Part shown: positions 44,181 through 52,746 of the stretch, piece by piece
Layout of the letters: the number at the start of each line of letters is the position of its first letter
Numbering within the stretch: the first letter of the stretch is position 1
Source: Ignavibacteriota bacterium
GTDB taxonomy: Bacteria > Bacteroidota > Ignavibacteria > Ignavibacteriales > Melioribacteraceae
DNA length: 64,000 nucleotides
Direction: 5' to 3'
Assembly: GCA_016713565.1 (NCBI GenBank)
Contig: JADJOX010000006.1
Span: 62,001 to 126,000, forward strand
Position numbers and translations under genes: made by a program
Notes under the pieces: generated by a model
The model's input: only the letters and a program-made list of their open reading frames with translations
Told to the model about the DNA's origin: nothing
Database searches by the model: none

Positions 44181-45800
44181 ATGTATAGAAATTATTTTTA
44201 TTTACTAAGGTCCGTCAACGATATTTCTCCTGAATTGATTGGAGCCAGAATTACGGATGTTTACTCCCAGGAAAAAGATAAACTTTTCTTAAAAATTCCT
44301 AGTAATGAATTCCCGAACAGACATTTAATAATTGATACAAATCCTCATTCAACATCAATATTTTTAAAAGATGTTCATTTCAAAGCAAAGAAAAATTTTA
44401 TGCAGTTTTTTGATAATGCTCTTAATAAAAAAGTGCATAATGTTGAAATTGCAGAAAACGACAGAATAGTAAAGTTTAATTTGGGCGAGACTTTTATTCT
44501 GTTTTCAATTAAAGGTAATAAGACAAATATTTTTTATTCTGAAAATTTAAATGAAGTACAAAGTTTTAAAAAATCAAATAATGATGATATAAATAAAGAT
44601 TTAAAACAAATTTTCTTTAGCGGTTCAAATCATCCTAGCATACTTAACCGGGACAATGCAATCAGTGATTTAAATGAATTGAAAAAATTATTTCCGATGC
44701 TCTCCAACGAAATAAAAATTGAAATTGATTTCAGAATTTCTGAAAACGAAAATTCAATTTGGAATATTTTTCAAAATATTGTTAGAGAATTTTTGAACGA
44801 AGATATTAGAGTTGGTTTTAGCATAGATCTTCAAAAAATGATGTTCTTCCCTTCTACATTTAAAACAATAATTACTGAAGATAATTATAAAGATTTTTCA
44901 AATTTTAATGATGCTTTGCAATATTATTCTGCTTCATTCTATAGATTAAACGCAAAATCAAATTTTAAAAATGAATTAGAGAAATATTTCGATACAGAAA
45001 TTTCAAATCTCTCGGCAAAATTAAATAATTTAAAAATCCGGATTGAAAATGGTTCAAACGAAAGCCTATATTATTCATATGGAAATACATTATTGTCAAA
45101 TATGGATTCACTTAAAAAAGGCATGAAAGAAATAATTCTAAAATCAAATGAAGAAACTGATGAACTTAAGATAAAACTTGATCCGAAATTAAATCCGAAC
45201 GAAAATATCAATAAATACTTTGAAAAAGCTAAAGATGAAAAAATAAATTTTAACAAATCTGTAGAATTATTTGAATCCGCAAAACAAAAATATAATACAC
45301 TTTTAACGGAATATGATTATTTTAAAAATGCCGATACGATTGATAAAATTGAATATTTATATAATAAACTAATTACAAAAAAAGAAAATATTATTAAGAT
45401 GGATTCCGGAGAAAAATTTAAATATTGGCTTTACTTGATAGACGATAAATATTCTGTTTACATAGGAAGAGACAGTAAAAGCAATGATTACCTTTCTGTT
45501 AAATTCGCGAAACAAAATGATTATTGGTTTCACGCTAGAGGTTTACCGGGTTCGCACGTTGTGCTTAGAGTTGAAAATTTGAAAGAAGTTATGCCAAAGG
45601 AAATAATTAAAAAAACAGCTTCGCTTGCCGCGTATTACAGTAAGGCAAAAACTGCCGGCACCGCACCGGTTTCATATACTTTCGCTAAATTTGTGCATAA
45701 GAAAAAAGGAATGGAGCCTGGAAAAGTTTTACTTCAAAAAGAATATACGATTTTGGTTAAACCTGAAATTCCGCAAAATTGTGTTTTAGTTAACGAATAA
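44181..45800 (+). CDS. NFACT-family protein (RqcH/FbpA-like)
   Basis: Ribosome-associated quality-control factor that, in bacteria studied, recruits tRNA-Ala to add Ala tails to stalled chains. It is 539 aa. The NFACT-N domain includes AENDRIVKFNLG (the Asp-Arg pair). Coiled coil covers about 270-410, with LDPKLNPNENINKYFEKAKDEK. The NFACT-R domain shows IGRDSKSNDYLSVK and DYWFHARGLPGSHVVLR. Full length and intact motifs suggest activity. It starts 18 bases after the alternative glmU stop. Confidence 0.9.
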   Translation: MYRNYFYLLRSVNDISPELIGARITDVYSQEKDKLFLKIPSNEFPNRHLIIDTNPHSTSIFLKDVHFKAKKNFMQFFDNALNKKVHNVEIAENDRIVKFNLGETFILFSIKGNKTNIFYSENLNEVQSFKKSNNDDINKDLKQIFFSGSNHPSILNRDNAISDLNELKKLFPMLSNEIKIEIDFRISENENSIWNIFQNIVREFLNEDIRVGFSIDLQKMMFFPSTFKTIITEDNYKDFSNFNDALQYYSASFYRLNAKSNFKNELEKYFDTEISNLSAKLNNLKIRIENGSNESLYYSYGNTLLSNMDSLKKGMKEIILKSNEETDELKIKLDPKLNPNENINKYFEKAKDEKINFNKSVELFESAKQKYNTLLTEYDYFKNADTIDKIEYLYNKLITKKENIIKMDSGEKFKYWLYLIDDKYSVYIGRDSKSNDYLSVKFAKQNDYWFHARGLPGSHVVLRVENLKEVMPKEIIKKTASLAAYYSKAKTAGTAPVSYTFAKFVHKKKGMEPGKVLLQKEYTILVKPEIPQNCVLVNE

Positions 45801-45818
45801 TTTAATTAACATTATTTT

Positions 45819-46316
45819 ATGCTAAAAAACATAAACATAAAAGCAGTACTCGGGATTCTACTTCTCTCAATTTTCATGGGAATTTTTTATAATTCATTTT
45901 CGTCAGACGGAATAGATTTTATAAGAAATGAAGTAATAATAAATTATGTGAAACTTGGTGAAAATATTACGGAAAATAATCTTAGAGGAATCGATTTAGC
46001 GCAGACCATTAAACTGTTTAATGAAAAATCCGCGTTATTCATAGACGCAAGAGACCAATGGGATTTTAAAAAAAATCATATTACGGGAGCAATAAATATT
46101 CCGGAATTCAGCTTTTCAAGCAACGATCCAAAATTATCAAACATTTCAAAAGATCAACTTATCATTGTTTACTGCAGCGGTGATGACTGCGATATAAGTA
46201 AACGTTTGGCTGTGCAAATGTCGGAAATCGGCTACAATAATCTTTACGTTTTTGTTGGTGGAATAACAGCTTGGACTGAAGCCGAACTTCCAACAATCAA
46301 GGGTAAAGATGAATAA
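45819..46316 (+). CDS. Membrane-anchored rhodanese-like protein
   Basis: A 165 aa protein with an N-terminal membrane helix (about 8-25, AVLGILLLSIFMGIFYNSF) and a periplasmic rhodanese domain. Domain marks are ALFIDARDQWDFKKNHITGAINIPE and the active-site loop IVYCSGDDCDISKRLA with catalytic Cys and a second Cys five residues later. Rhodaneses move sulfane sulfur. It overlaps the next gene, a MauE/DoxX-like protein, by eight bases, so the two are likely partners. Confidence 0.88.
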   Translation: MLKNINIKAVLGILLLSIFMGIFYNSFSSDGIDFIRNEVIINYVKLGENITENNLRGIDLAQTIKLFNEKSALFIDARDQWDFKKNHITGAINIPEFSFSSNDPKLSNISKDQLIIVYCSGDDCDISKRLAVQMSEIGYNNLYVFVGGITAWTEAELPTIKGKDE

Positions 46317-46755
46317 GCAAAAGACCATAAATTATATAATTGCAATCACAAGGTTATATCTTGCGGTTTATTTTATTTTAAGCGGATTGGGCAAAATTAA
46401 TAATTTAGAGTACTTTGCAAATTCAATAGAATATTACAGACTCTTCCCGCTTGTATTAATAAATATTTTAGCAATAACAATTCCTTGGATTGAATTAATT
46501 TCCGGATCACTTTTGCTGCTCGGCGTTTTTGTAAAAGAAAATTCTATTATTATTGCCACTCTCCTATTTTTATTTACGATTGCTGTTTTTTCTGCGGTTA
46601 TCAGAAATTTAAATATCGATTGCGGATGCCACGGAACAGTCGACGGTCAAAAAGTTGGTTTGTTAAAAATTATTGAAAATGTTTTTTTATTTATTTTAGC
46701 TTTGGTCAGCATTAAATTTCCTTCTCAAGTTATGAGATTCGTAAAGTATTTCTAA
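46309..46755 (+). CDS. MauE/DoxX-family membrane protein
   Basis: A 148 aa integral membrane protein with four helices. The opening RLYLAVYFILSGLGKINNLEYFANSI is typical of DoxX/MauE. Loop motif CGCHG (about 105) is a cysteine-containing site. MauE proteins support disulfide formation in methylamine dehydrogenase maturation, but no mau genes are here. The start overlaps the rhodanese stop by eight bases, which suggests thiol or sulfur redox at the membrane. Confidence 0.85.
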   Translation: MNKQKTINYIIAITRLYLAVYFILSGLGKINNLEYFANSIEYYRLFPLVLINILAITIPWIELISGSLLLLGVFVKENSIIIATLLFLFTIAVFSAVIRNLNIDCGCHGTVDGQKVGLLKIIENVFLFILALVSIKFPSQVMRFVKYF

Positions 46756-46774
46756 ATCATACAGCGAAATAATT

Positions 46775-47860
46775 TTGAACTACCTAAAGAAATATCTAAA
46801 AATAATAACCACCAAAGTCATAACTAATCTAGTTTCAAAAAAAAAATCAAACAAAAAAATATCATTAAATGAAAATTCTAATGTTTTAATAATTATCTTA
46901 AAAAACAAATCTGAATCTCTTATGATTACTCCGCTTCCTCAATTAATTTATGAAAACACAAAAGCGAATATTTCTGTTTTAGCAAACGAGAATAATGAAA
47001 TAATATTTAAAAATAATCCATATGTAAATTCTATCATTGTTTGCGAAAAGGATTTCAGCAAGCAAATATTTCAATCATTTTTATTAAGAAAAAATAAATT
47101 TGATGTATTGATAAATTGCAGTGAAAATATTAACGAAACTGAAATTTTATTTTCTTCTTTGGTAAGTTCAAAATATAAGATAGGATTCAATAATATCAGT
47201 GATAAAACATTCAGTCATATTGTTGATAAACTAAATATCATTTCAAATCATTATGTTGATAGAATTCTTCAATTGTGCGAAGTATTTGAATTCACTGTTG
47301 ATAAATCACGATTAAACATTTTATACAAAACTAATAAAGTACACGACGAAGATATTGGCAGATATATTTTGTCGCAATTCAGTTATACCAAACTTTTAGC
47401 AATTATTAATATTTCAGGTGAAGTAAACAATACTTTTTGGGGAATAGACAATTATAAAAAATTGATAAAATATCTAAAAAATTATGAAGTAAATATTATA
47501 GTTGCGTTTGAGCAGAACAATATCGAGGAAGCGGAAAAAATTTCCGATGGCAAAGAAAATATTTTCTTAACAAACGAATTCGATAAATATGCGTCACTAA
47601 TTTCAAAATCCAATTTTGTTTTTACGGTCGATTCCTTTACACTGCAGTTAGCGGCTTCTTACAAAAAACGCGTTTTCTGCCTTTTTCCAAAACAAAAAAG
47701 TAACGAACTGATTAGAGTTCCATATATTTCCGATTTTGATTTTGTAACAAGTGAAAAAGACGATTTAAGCAATTTGCATTATGGAAAAGTTTTAAATAGT
47801 TTTATTCCCTATTTTGATTTTGTCTATGAAGATTTTCAACTGCATAAATATAAAAATTAA
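46775..47860 (+). CDS. Glycosyltransferase family 9 (heptosyltransferase-like)
   Basis: Enzyme adding heptose or another sugar to an LPS core or surface glycan. It is 361 aa. The N-terminal LIIILKNKSESLMITPLPQLIYE pattern with ADP-heptose-binding fold fits GT9, and the C-terminal LISKSNFVFTVDSFTLQLAASYKKRVFCLFP is the nucleotide-sugar binding region with the usual Asp-Ser. The start is TTG. A very low GC content and Asn/Lys richness make it divergent, so the sugar cannot be named. Confidence 0.8.
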   Translation: MNYLKKYLKIITTKVITNLVSKKKSNKKISLNENSNVLIIILKNKSESLMITPLPQLIYENTKANISVLANENNEIIFKNNPYVNSIIVCEKDFSKQIFQSFLLRKNKFDVLINCSENINETEILFSSLVSSKYKIGFNNISDKTFSHIVDKLNIISNHYVDRILQLCEVFEFTVDKSRLNILYKTNKVHDEDIGRYILSQFSYTKLLAIINISGEVNNTFWGIDNYKKLIKYLKNYEVNIIVAFEQNNIEEAEKISDGKENIFLTNEFDKYASLISKSNFVFTVDSFTLQLAASYKKRVFCLFPKQKSNELIRVPYISDFDFVTSEKDDLSNLHYGKVLNSFIPYFDFVYEDFQLHKYKN

Positions 47861-48302
47861 CGGTAAGTCGTTAAGAAATATTTTTATTATTATAGTTTTT
47901 ATTTTCGCGTTTAATTTTTGCGGAAATAAAATACTTGAACCTGAATTTGATCCGATTAAAGTAAATGTAAGAATGGAAGTTCAAGTCTTGGATTCAACTT
48001 ATCATTTATATAAAAGACCTTTCACACAGATATATTTTACAACCTATAAACTTACATCTAATAATAAAAAAGTTGATTTTAGTCAATCAGATACTACTTC
48101 TTGTCCAAACGGCTGGGGAGTAAAATTACTAAAATTCACACTTAATAATATGGATGAAAAAATAATATTAGCCGCGTCAAATGAAAATTACAATGGAGTA
48201 AACTACAGAGAAATTGAAATAAATTACGATGAATTGGAATTCAGAATTGATTCATTAAAAAACGTTAATATTACCAAAACTTTTGCAATTTATTATAAAT
48301 GA
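47826..48302 (+). CDS. Putative lipoprotein of unknown function
   Basis: A 158 aa secreted protein whose hydrophobic stretch IFIIIVFIFAFNFCGNK ends in a likely lipobox Cys. The mature part is Asn/Lys-rich beta-type sequence with no recognised domain. I choose ATG 47826; a TTG four codons earlier is possible. It overlaps the GT9 gene end by about 35 bases in another frame. It has no clear partner. Confidence 0.65.
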   Translation: MKIFNCINIKINGKSLRNIFIIIVFIFAFNFCGNKILEPEFDPIKVNVRMEVQVLDSTYHLYKRPFTQIYFTTYKLTSNNKKVDFSQSDTTSCPNGWGVKLLKFTLNNMDEKIILAASNENYNGVNYREIEINYDELEFRIDSLKNVNITKTFAIYYK

Positions 48303-48343
48303 ATTATTGGTTATGTTGTGATAAATAATTTTAATTTATAGTT

Positions 48344-48718
48344 ATGGATAAAATAATTTTGTTCGACGGCGTATGTTCGCTTTGTAATTCTTCTGTCAAT
48401 TTTCTAAAGAAAAATATCAATTCAAATGAATACAATTACATTCCGTCAAATTCTTTAACCGGAAAAAATCTTGTTGAAAAATATGAATTGGGAAATATTC
48501 CGGATCATACAATTGTTTTATTAAAAAATGACAAAAAATATATTAAGTCCACCGCAATTCTTGAGCTAATTTCCGACTTGCCTAAAATTTACAAATTATT
48601 AAAAATTATCAAAATTGTGCCGGTATCCATAAGAGATTTTTGTTATGATATTATTTCAAAACATAGATATAAATTATTTGGAAAGAAGGATAATCAATCA
48701 TGCAGTCTGATCGAATAA
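48344..48718 (+). CDS. DCC-family thiol-disulfide oxidoreductase (DUF393)
   Basis: A 124 aa protein with the family opening ILFDGVCSLCNSSVNFLKK, in which DGVCSLC gives a CxxC pair at residues 10 and 13. The C-terminal YKLFGKKD matches other DUF393 proteins. Proteins of this group are thioredoxin-like redox enzymes of uncertain substrate. It overlaps the RidA gene start by 19 bases. Confidence 0.88.
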   Translation: MDKIILFDGVCSLCNSSVNFLKKNINSNEYNYIPSNSLTGKNLVEKYELGNIPDHTIVLLKNDKKYIKSTAILELISDLPKIYKLLKIIKIVPVSIRDFCYDIISKHRYKLFGKKDNQSCSLIE

Positions 48719-49095
48719 ATATTTCATCGAATGCTGTTTGGGAAGATATTGTCGGATATTCCAGAGCTGTTAAAGTTGGTCCGCACATTTACATTTCCGG
48801 AACAACTGCGTTAAATGAAAATGGAAATTTAATTGGAATTAACGATCCTTACCTTCAAACAATTCAAACAATAAAAAATATTGAGCTTGCTCTAAATAAA
48901 TTTGGCGCCGCTTTAGAAAATATTGTACGAACAAGAATCTACGTTAAAAATATTTCCGATTGGCAAATTATAGGTGAAGCCCATGGCGAATATTTTAGAA
49001 ATATAAAACCGGCAACATCTATGGTAGAAATTAAAAATTTAATTATGCCTGAAATGCTTGTTGAGATTGAAGCGGACGCAGTTTATTTTGAATGA
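48700..49095 (+). CDS. RidA family enamine/imine deaminase
   Basis: Hydrolyses reactive 2-aminoacrylate or related imines. It is 131 aa. The fold signature includes AVKVGPHIYISGTTAL, VRTRIYVKNISDW with the catalytic Arg, and the C-terminal MPEMLVEIEADAVYF. It belongs to the YjgF/Rid group. The start overlaps the DCC-protein stop. Confidence 0.9.
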   Translation: MQSDRINISSNAVWEDIVGYSRAVKVGPHIYISGTTALNENGNLIGINDPYLQTIQTIKNIELALNKFGAALENIVRTRIYVKNISDWQIIGEAHGEYFRNIKPATSMVEIKNLIMPEMLVEIEADAVYFE

Positions 49096-49110
49096 AATTT
49101 GTGAGGAATT

Positions 49111-49554
49111 ATGAAATCGATTTTAACTGTTTTTCTTTTTTTATTATTAAATTTTCTTTTGCTATCTTCATGCAGAGAAGATAATAATAATAATTTTTTA
49201 GATTCACTAATTGATATTGACCTTCCGGAATATGATAATATTCCCGTAATTGCGAATGTTGAGAATAGTTTTGTCTATACTTTGAACGCTAATAAATTTA
49301 CTTACAATTTTGCTGAATTTGTTGATTTCAATTCCGATTCAATTGTTATTTCTCTTACGGCTACAAAAATTAGTTCATCGAAAAGTTTTTTCACAATTTT
49401 TGATGATCAAAACGAGGAAATATTTACAACAGATTTAAATACAAACAAAGTTTTGGTAAAAGATAATATCGGCGGGAAAATTCCTTCATACATAAGAGTT
49501 AAATTAGAAGATTTTACTGGCATTTTAAATATTGCCGTCGCGGTTAAAAAATAA
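49111..49554 (+). CDS. Putative lipoprotein of unknown function
   Basis: A 147 aa protein with signal peptide and lipobox LLSSC followed by an Asn-rich linker. The remainder is beta-rich with no recognised domain. SD-like GAGGA precedes the ATG. It lies between the RidA and unknown 196-residue protein genes on the plus strand. Confidence 0.65.
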   Translation: MKSILTVFLFLLLNFLLLSSCREDNNNNFLDSLIDIDLPEYDNIPVIANVENSFVYTLNANKFTYNFAEFVDFNSDSIVISLTATKISSSKSFFTIFDDQNEEIFTTDLNTNKVLVKDNIGGKIPSYIRVKLEDFTGILNIAVAVKK

Positions 49555-49569
49555 AAGACTGGAAATAAT

Positions 49570-50160
49570 TTGAAATTATCGGAATATGAAAATAACATAA
49601 TAAACGACAAATTATTTTTAAAGGCAAAGATCAAAATTATTGAAAAGATGCAGCTTCACTTTGAAGAAGTAAGAAAGGAAATTCAAAATAAAATAACTTC
49701 ATCTAATTTTAATTTTCATAAAGATATTGATATTACTTACGGTAAAATATTTAAAGGAGAAAATTATCTTCAACTTCCCTACGTAGTTTTGGATTATCCA
49801 AAATTATTTTCTCAAGATAAAATATTTAATTTTAGAACAATGTTTTGGTGGGGAAATTTCTTTAGTTCAACTCTTCATTTAGATGGAATTTTTCTCGATA
49901 AATATTATCCGTTTATTTTAAATAATTACAATAAATTTCAAAAACGGAAAGTTTTTTTTTCAATTTCAGATTCACCTTGGGATTATCATTTTAGCCGATC
50001 AAACTATATTCTTTTTAATAATAACAATTTAGTAAAATTTACCAAAAGAGATTTCGTTAAAATCAGCTGCAAATTTGAATTAAATAAATATGATGAACTT
50101 CCCAATTTAGTTTCCGAATATTTTTCATTTTTGCTTAGTGTACTTTCAAATGAAATGTAA
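49570..50160 (+). CDS. Conserved-looking protein of unknown function
   Basis: A 196 aa soluble protein, rich in aromatic residues (Phe, Tyr, Trp) with a distinctive segment NFRTMFWWGNFFSSTLHLDG. No signal or membrane helix. I do not recognise a family. The start is TTG at 49570. It overlaps the following methyltransferase gene by 11 bases in another frame. Function cannot be given. Confidence 0.65.
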   Translation: MKLSEYENNIINDKLFLKAKIKIIEKMQLHFEEVRKEIQNKITSSNFNFHKDIDITYGKIFKGENYLQLPYVVLDYPKLFSQDKIFNFRTMFWWGNFFSSTLHLDGIFLDKYYPFILNNYNKFQKRKVFFSISDSPWDYHFSRSNYILFNNNNLVKFTKRDFVKISCKFELNKYDELPNLVSEYFSFLLSVLSNEM

Positions 50161-51037
50161 TAATATTAGTGAGAAATTTTCAAATCTTAATAAGCCGTTA
50201 TTACTTGACGGCGCTGTCGGCAGTTTACTTCAGCAGTTGGGATATAAATCCGATAAGTATTTGTGGACAAGTTATTTGAATTTCAAATTGCCGAATAAAG
50301 TTAAAGAAATTCATCAAGAGTATATTCAATCCGGCGCCGATATTATTACAGCAAATACATTTAGAACAAATCCGGTTTCCTTAAAAAAATCAAACCCGGA
50401 ATTCAGTCAGGAAAAAGCAATTGAGATAAGTCTAAATATTGCAAAAGATGCCAGACAAGATCATGATATTTTAATTGCGGGTTCAAATCCTCCGGCTGAA
50501 GACAGTTATCAATTAAAAAGAACAATAACAGAAAAAGATCTCAAAGAAAATCATGAATTGCATATTGATTTACTTTATAAATACGGCGCCGATTTAATAC
50601 TTAATGAAACACAAAGTCATTTTGATGAAATTAAAATAATTTGTCAACATTGTTCAAAAAATAATATACCTTTTATAATAAGTATCTTGGTAACAGAAGA
50701 TCTAAAAATATTAAGCGGCGAAAATCTAATTGAAGTAATAAATTTCGTTGAACATTATAATCCTTTGTTAATTAGTTTGAATTGCATTTCCCCGAAAGTA
50801 TTTCGAAATTTTATAAATTCAAAATTTATAATTAACAATTGGGGTTTTTACTTGAACTGCGGAAGCGGAGATTATAATGATTCTGACATTACTTGCGGTG
50901 TTTCGCCCAAAGAATATTTGGAAATTGTAAAATCATCTTTAAGTTTACAACCAAAATTAATTGGAGCATGCTGCGGCTCAACTCCAGCACATATAAAAAT
51001 TTTAAGAGAATATATTGATGGAAAAATTAGTACTTAA
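50150..51037 (+). CDS. Homocysteine S-methyltransferase family protein
   Basis: Zn-dependent methyl transfer to homocysteine, giving methionine. It is 295 aa from ATG 50150. N-terminal LLLDGAVGSLLQQLG and SGADIITANTFRTNP belong to the family. Zinc ligands are Cys in NCGSGDYN-like and GACCGSTPAHI (the paired Cys near the C terminus). All three Cys are visible. Related to the N-terminal domain of MetH and to MmuM; the methyl donor is not decided. Confidence 0.85.
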   Translation: MKCNNISEKFSNLNKPLLLDGAVGSLLQQLGYKSDKYLWTSYLNFKLPNKVKEIHQEYIQSGADIITANTFRTNPVSLKKSNPEFSQEKAIEISLNIAKDARQDHDILIAGSNPPAEDSYQLKRTITEKDLKENHELHIDLLYKYGADLILNETQSHFDEIKIICQHCSKNNIPFIISILVTEDLKILSGENLIEVINFVEHYNPLLISLNCISPKVFRNFINSKFIINNWGFYLNCGSGDYNDSDITCGVSPKEYLEIVKSSLSLQPKLIGACCGSTPAHIKILREYIDGKIST

Positions 51038-51854
51038 TTCACCTGCAAAAATTAATATAGGTTTGAATATAACAAAAAAACGAGCTGACGGTTATCACGA
51101 TTTAAAAACATTTTTTTATCCAATATATGATCTTTGCGATATATTAACTTTTGAGCATTCAAAAAATTTTATATTTGATTCAAATAACATTGATTTGGTT
51201 AAAGATCCCTCAAATCTTATTCTAAGGGCAGTTACCGAAATAGAAAAAATTATAAATAGAAAAATAAGTGTAAAAATATTCTTAGAAAAAATTATTCCAA
51301 TAGGAGCCGGAATGGGCGGCGGAAGTTCAAACGCGGCTTCTACTTTAATGGGATTAAATGAAATGTTTGATTTAAAGATCAGTTCGGAGAAATTAAAAAC
51401 AGCGGCATTAAATTTAGGCTCGGATGTTCCTTTTTTTATAGATTCAAAACCGTCTGTCGGTTCATCGCGCGGTGAAATTTTAGAATTAAGCAAAATGTAT
51501 TTAGAATTCCCGATTTTAATTGTAAATCCCGGAATTCATATATCAACAAAAGAAGCTTTTTTAAATATTATTCCTAAATCACCAAATTTTAATTATGAAT
51601 ATTTTTTAAAAAACGAAGAGCCGGATTTTACATTCTTAAAAAATAATTTGCAAAATGATTTTGAGACTTATGTGTTTTCGAAATATTCTGAAATTAAGGC
51701 GATTAAGGAAATTCTTTATAAAAACGGCGCGGTTTTTTCTTTAATGAGCGGAAGCGGTTCAACTGTTTATGGAATTTTTAATGATTTAAAAGAAGCGGAA
51801 TACGTTTGTGAACTTTTACCAAAGAAATATTTTAAGTTTGTTTCAAATCCTTAA
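51018..51854 (+). CDS. ispE: 4-diphosphocytidyl-2-C-methyl-D-erythritol kinase
   Basis: GHMP kinase in the MEP pathway to isoprenoids. It is 278 aa from ATG 51018. Motifs are SPAKINIGLNITKKRADGYHDL at the start, the ATP loop PIGAGMGGGSSNAAS, LGSDVPFFI and the C-terminal LMSGSGSTVYGIF. It overlaps the methyltransferase gene by 20 bases. It converges on the DMT transporter gene. Other MEP genes are outside the window. Confidence 0.94.
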   Translation: MEKLVLNSPAKINIGLNITKKRADGYHDLKTFFYPIYDLCDILTFEHSKNFIFDSNNIDLVKDPSNLILRAVTEIEKIINRKISVKIFLEKIIPIGAGMGGGSSNAASTLMGLNEMFDLKISSEKLKTAALNLGSDVPFFIDSKPSVGSSRGEILELSKMYLEFPILIVNPGIHISTKEAFLNIIPKSPNFNYEYFLKNEEPDFTFLKNNLQNDFETYVFSKYSEIKAIKEILYKNGAVFSLMSGSGSTVYGIFNDLKEAEYVCELLPKKYFKFVSNP

Positions 51855-51870
51855 TGAATTTGTTACAACT

Positions 51871-52746
51871 TTAACTTAAAATATAAGCGCCGACAAGAAT
51901 CAGAATAATTGCAATTCCCTTTTGAAGCAATTTTTTTTCTTTAAATATTTTTCCACCCAACATTGATGCTATAAATACCGAAGTTCTTTTTACCGTAAGC
52001 ACCAACGCGACCGGAGCAATTTTTACGGCTTCAATTTGTGTATAACGGTAACCAATTGTCAGAAAAGCAATTAATAATATCCAAAGGAAATTGCTTTTGT
52101 CTACTTTCTTAAAAATGATGATAGGATCATTTTTTCTAAGTAAAATTATAAATGTAAAATTTATGGCAAGAAATATCTGCTGAAAAACAACGAAATTGAA
52201 CGGAGATAACTTAAGATCAACAACTATGAGTTTGTCAATTACAGATGATACAGATAATAAAATTAAAGCATAAAAAATATATTTATGATATTGAGTTTTT
52301 ACTAAAGTCTTAATTGGATCAAGAAATTTATCTTTTGACTTCAGCTCTAAAATATATGTACCGACTAAAAATATTAGCATCCCAAGAAATTCTAATTCTG
52401 TAATTTTTTCACCTAGAATAATGAAAGAAAGCAGTGTAACTATTACCGGAGTTAAAGTCATTAATGGCAGCGCGCTGCTTATTTCCAAATTTTTAATTGC
52501 AAGCATAATATTTAGAAAAGCAATTGATCCTATAATTGTTTTCAAATATAGAACAACCAAACCGACAGCAGTAATTTTGGAAAAATCCATTGATGGGAAA
52601 AGTGCTAGCGCAATTAACAAGTTAAAAATTGAAAGCAAGAATGAAAATTCAAGCGCTGAAAAATTGAACAGTACTTTTTTTTGAAAAATAGCCGCAAATG
52701 CCGAGAATAGCGCAGAGACTAAGGCGATATAAAACCAAGTTTCCAT
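51871..52746 (-). CDS. EamA/DMT-superfamily membrane transporter
   Basis: A 291 aa protein with ten predicted membrane helices in two EamA repeats. The family pattern FYIALVSALFSAFAAIFQKKVL opens it, and SALPLMTLTPVIVTLLSFIILGEKIT is the typical end of the first repeat. The substrate is unknown. Its start directly precedes the TonB-receptor stop. Confidence 0.88.
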   Translation of the reverse strand: METWFYIALVSALFSAFAAIFQKKVLFNFSALEFSFLLSIFNLLIALALFPSMDFSKITAVGLVVLYLKTIIGSIAFLNIMLAIKNLEISSALPLMTLTPVIVTLLSFIILGEKITELEFLGMLIFLVGTYILELKSKDKFLDPIKTLVKTQYHKYIFYALILLSVSSVIDKLIVVDLKLSPFNFVVFQQIFLAINFTFIILLRKNDPIIIFKKVDKSNFLWILLIAFLTIGYRYTQIEAVKIAPVALVLTVKRTSVFIASMLGGKIFKEKKLLQKGIAIILILVGAYILS

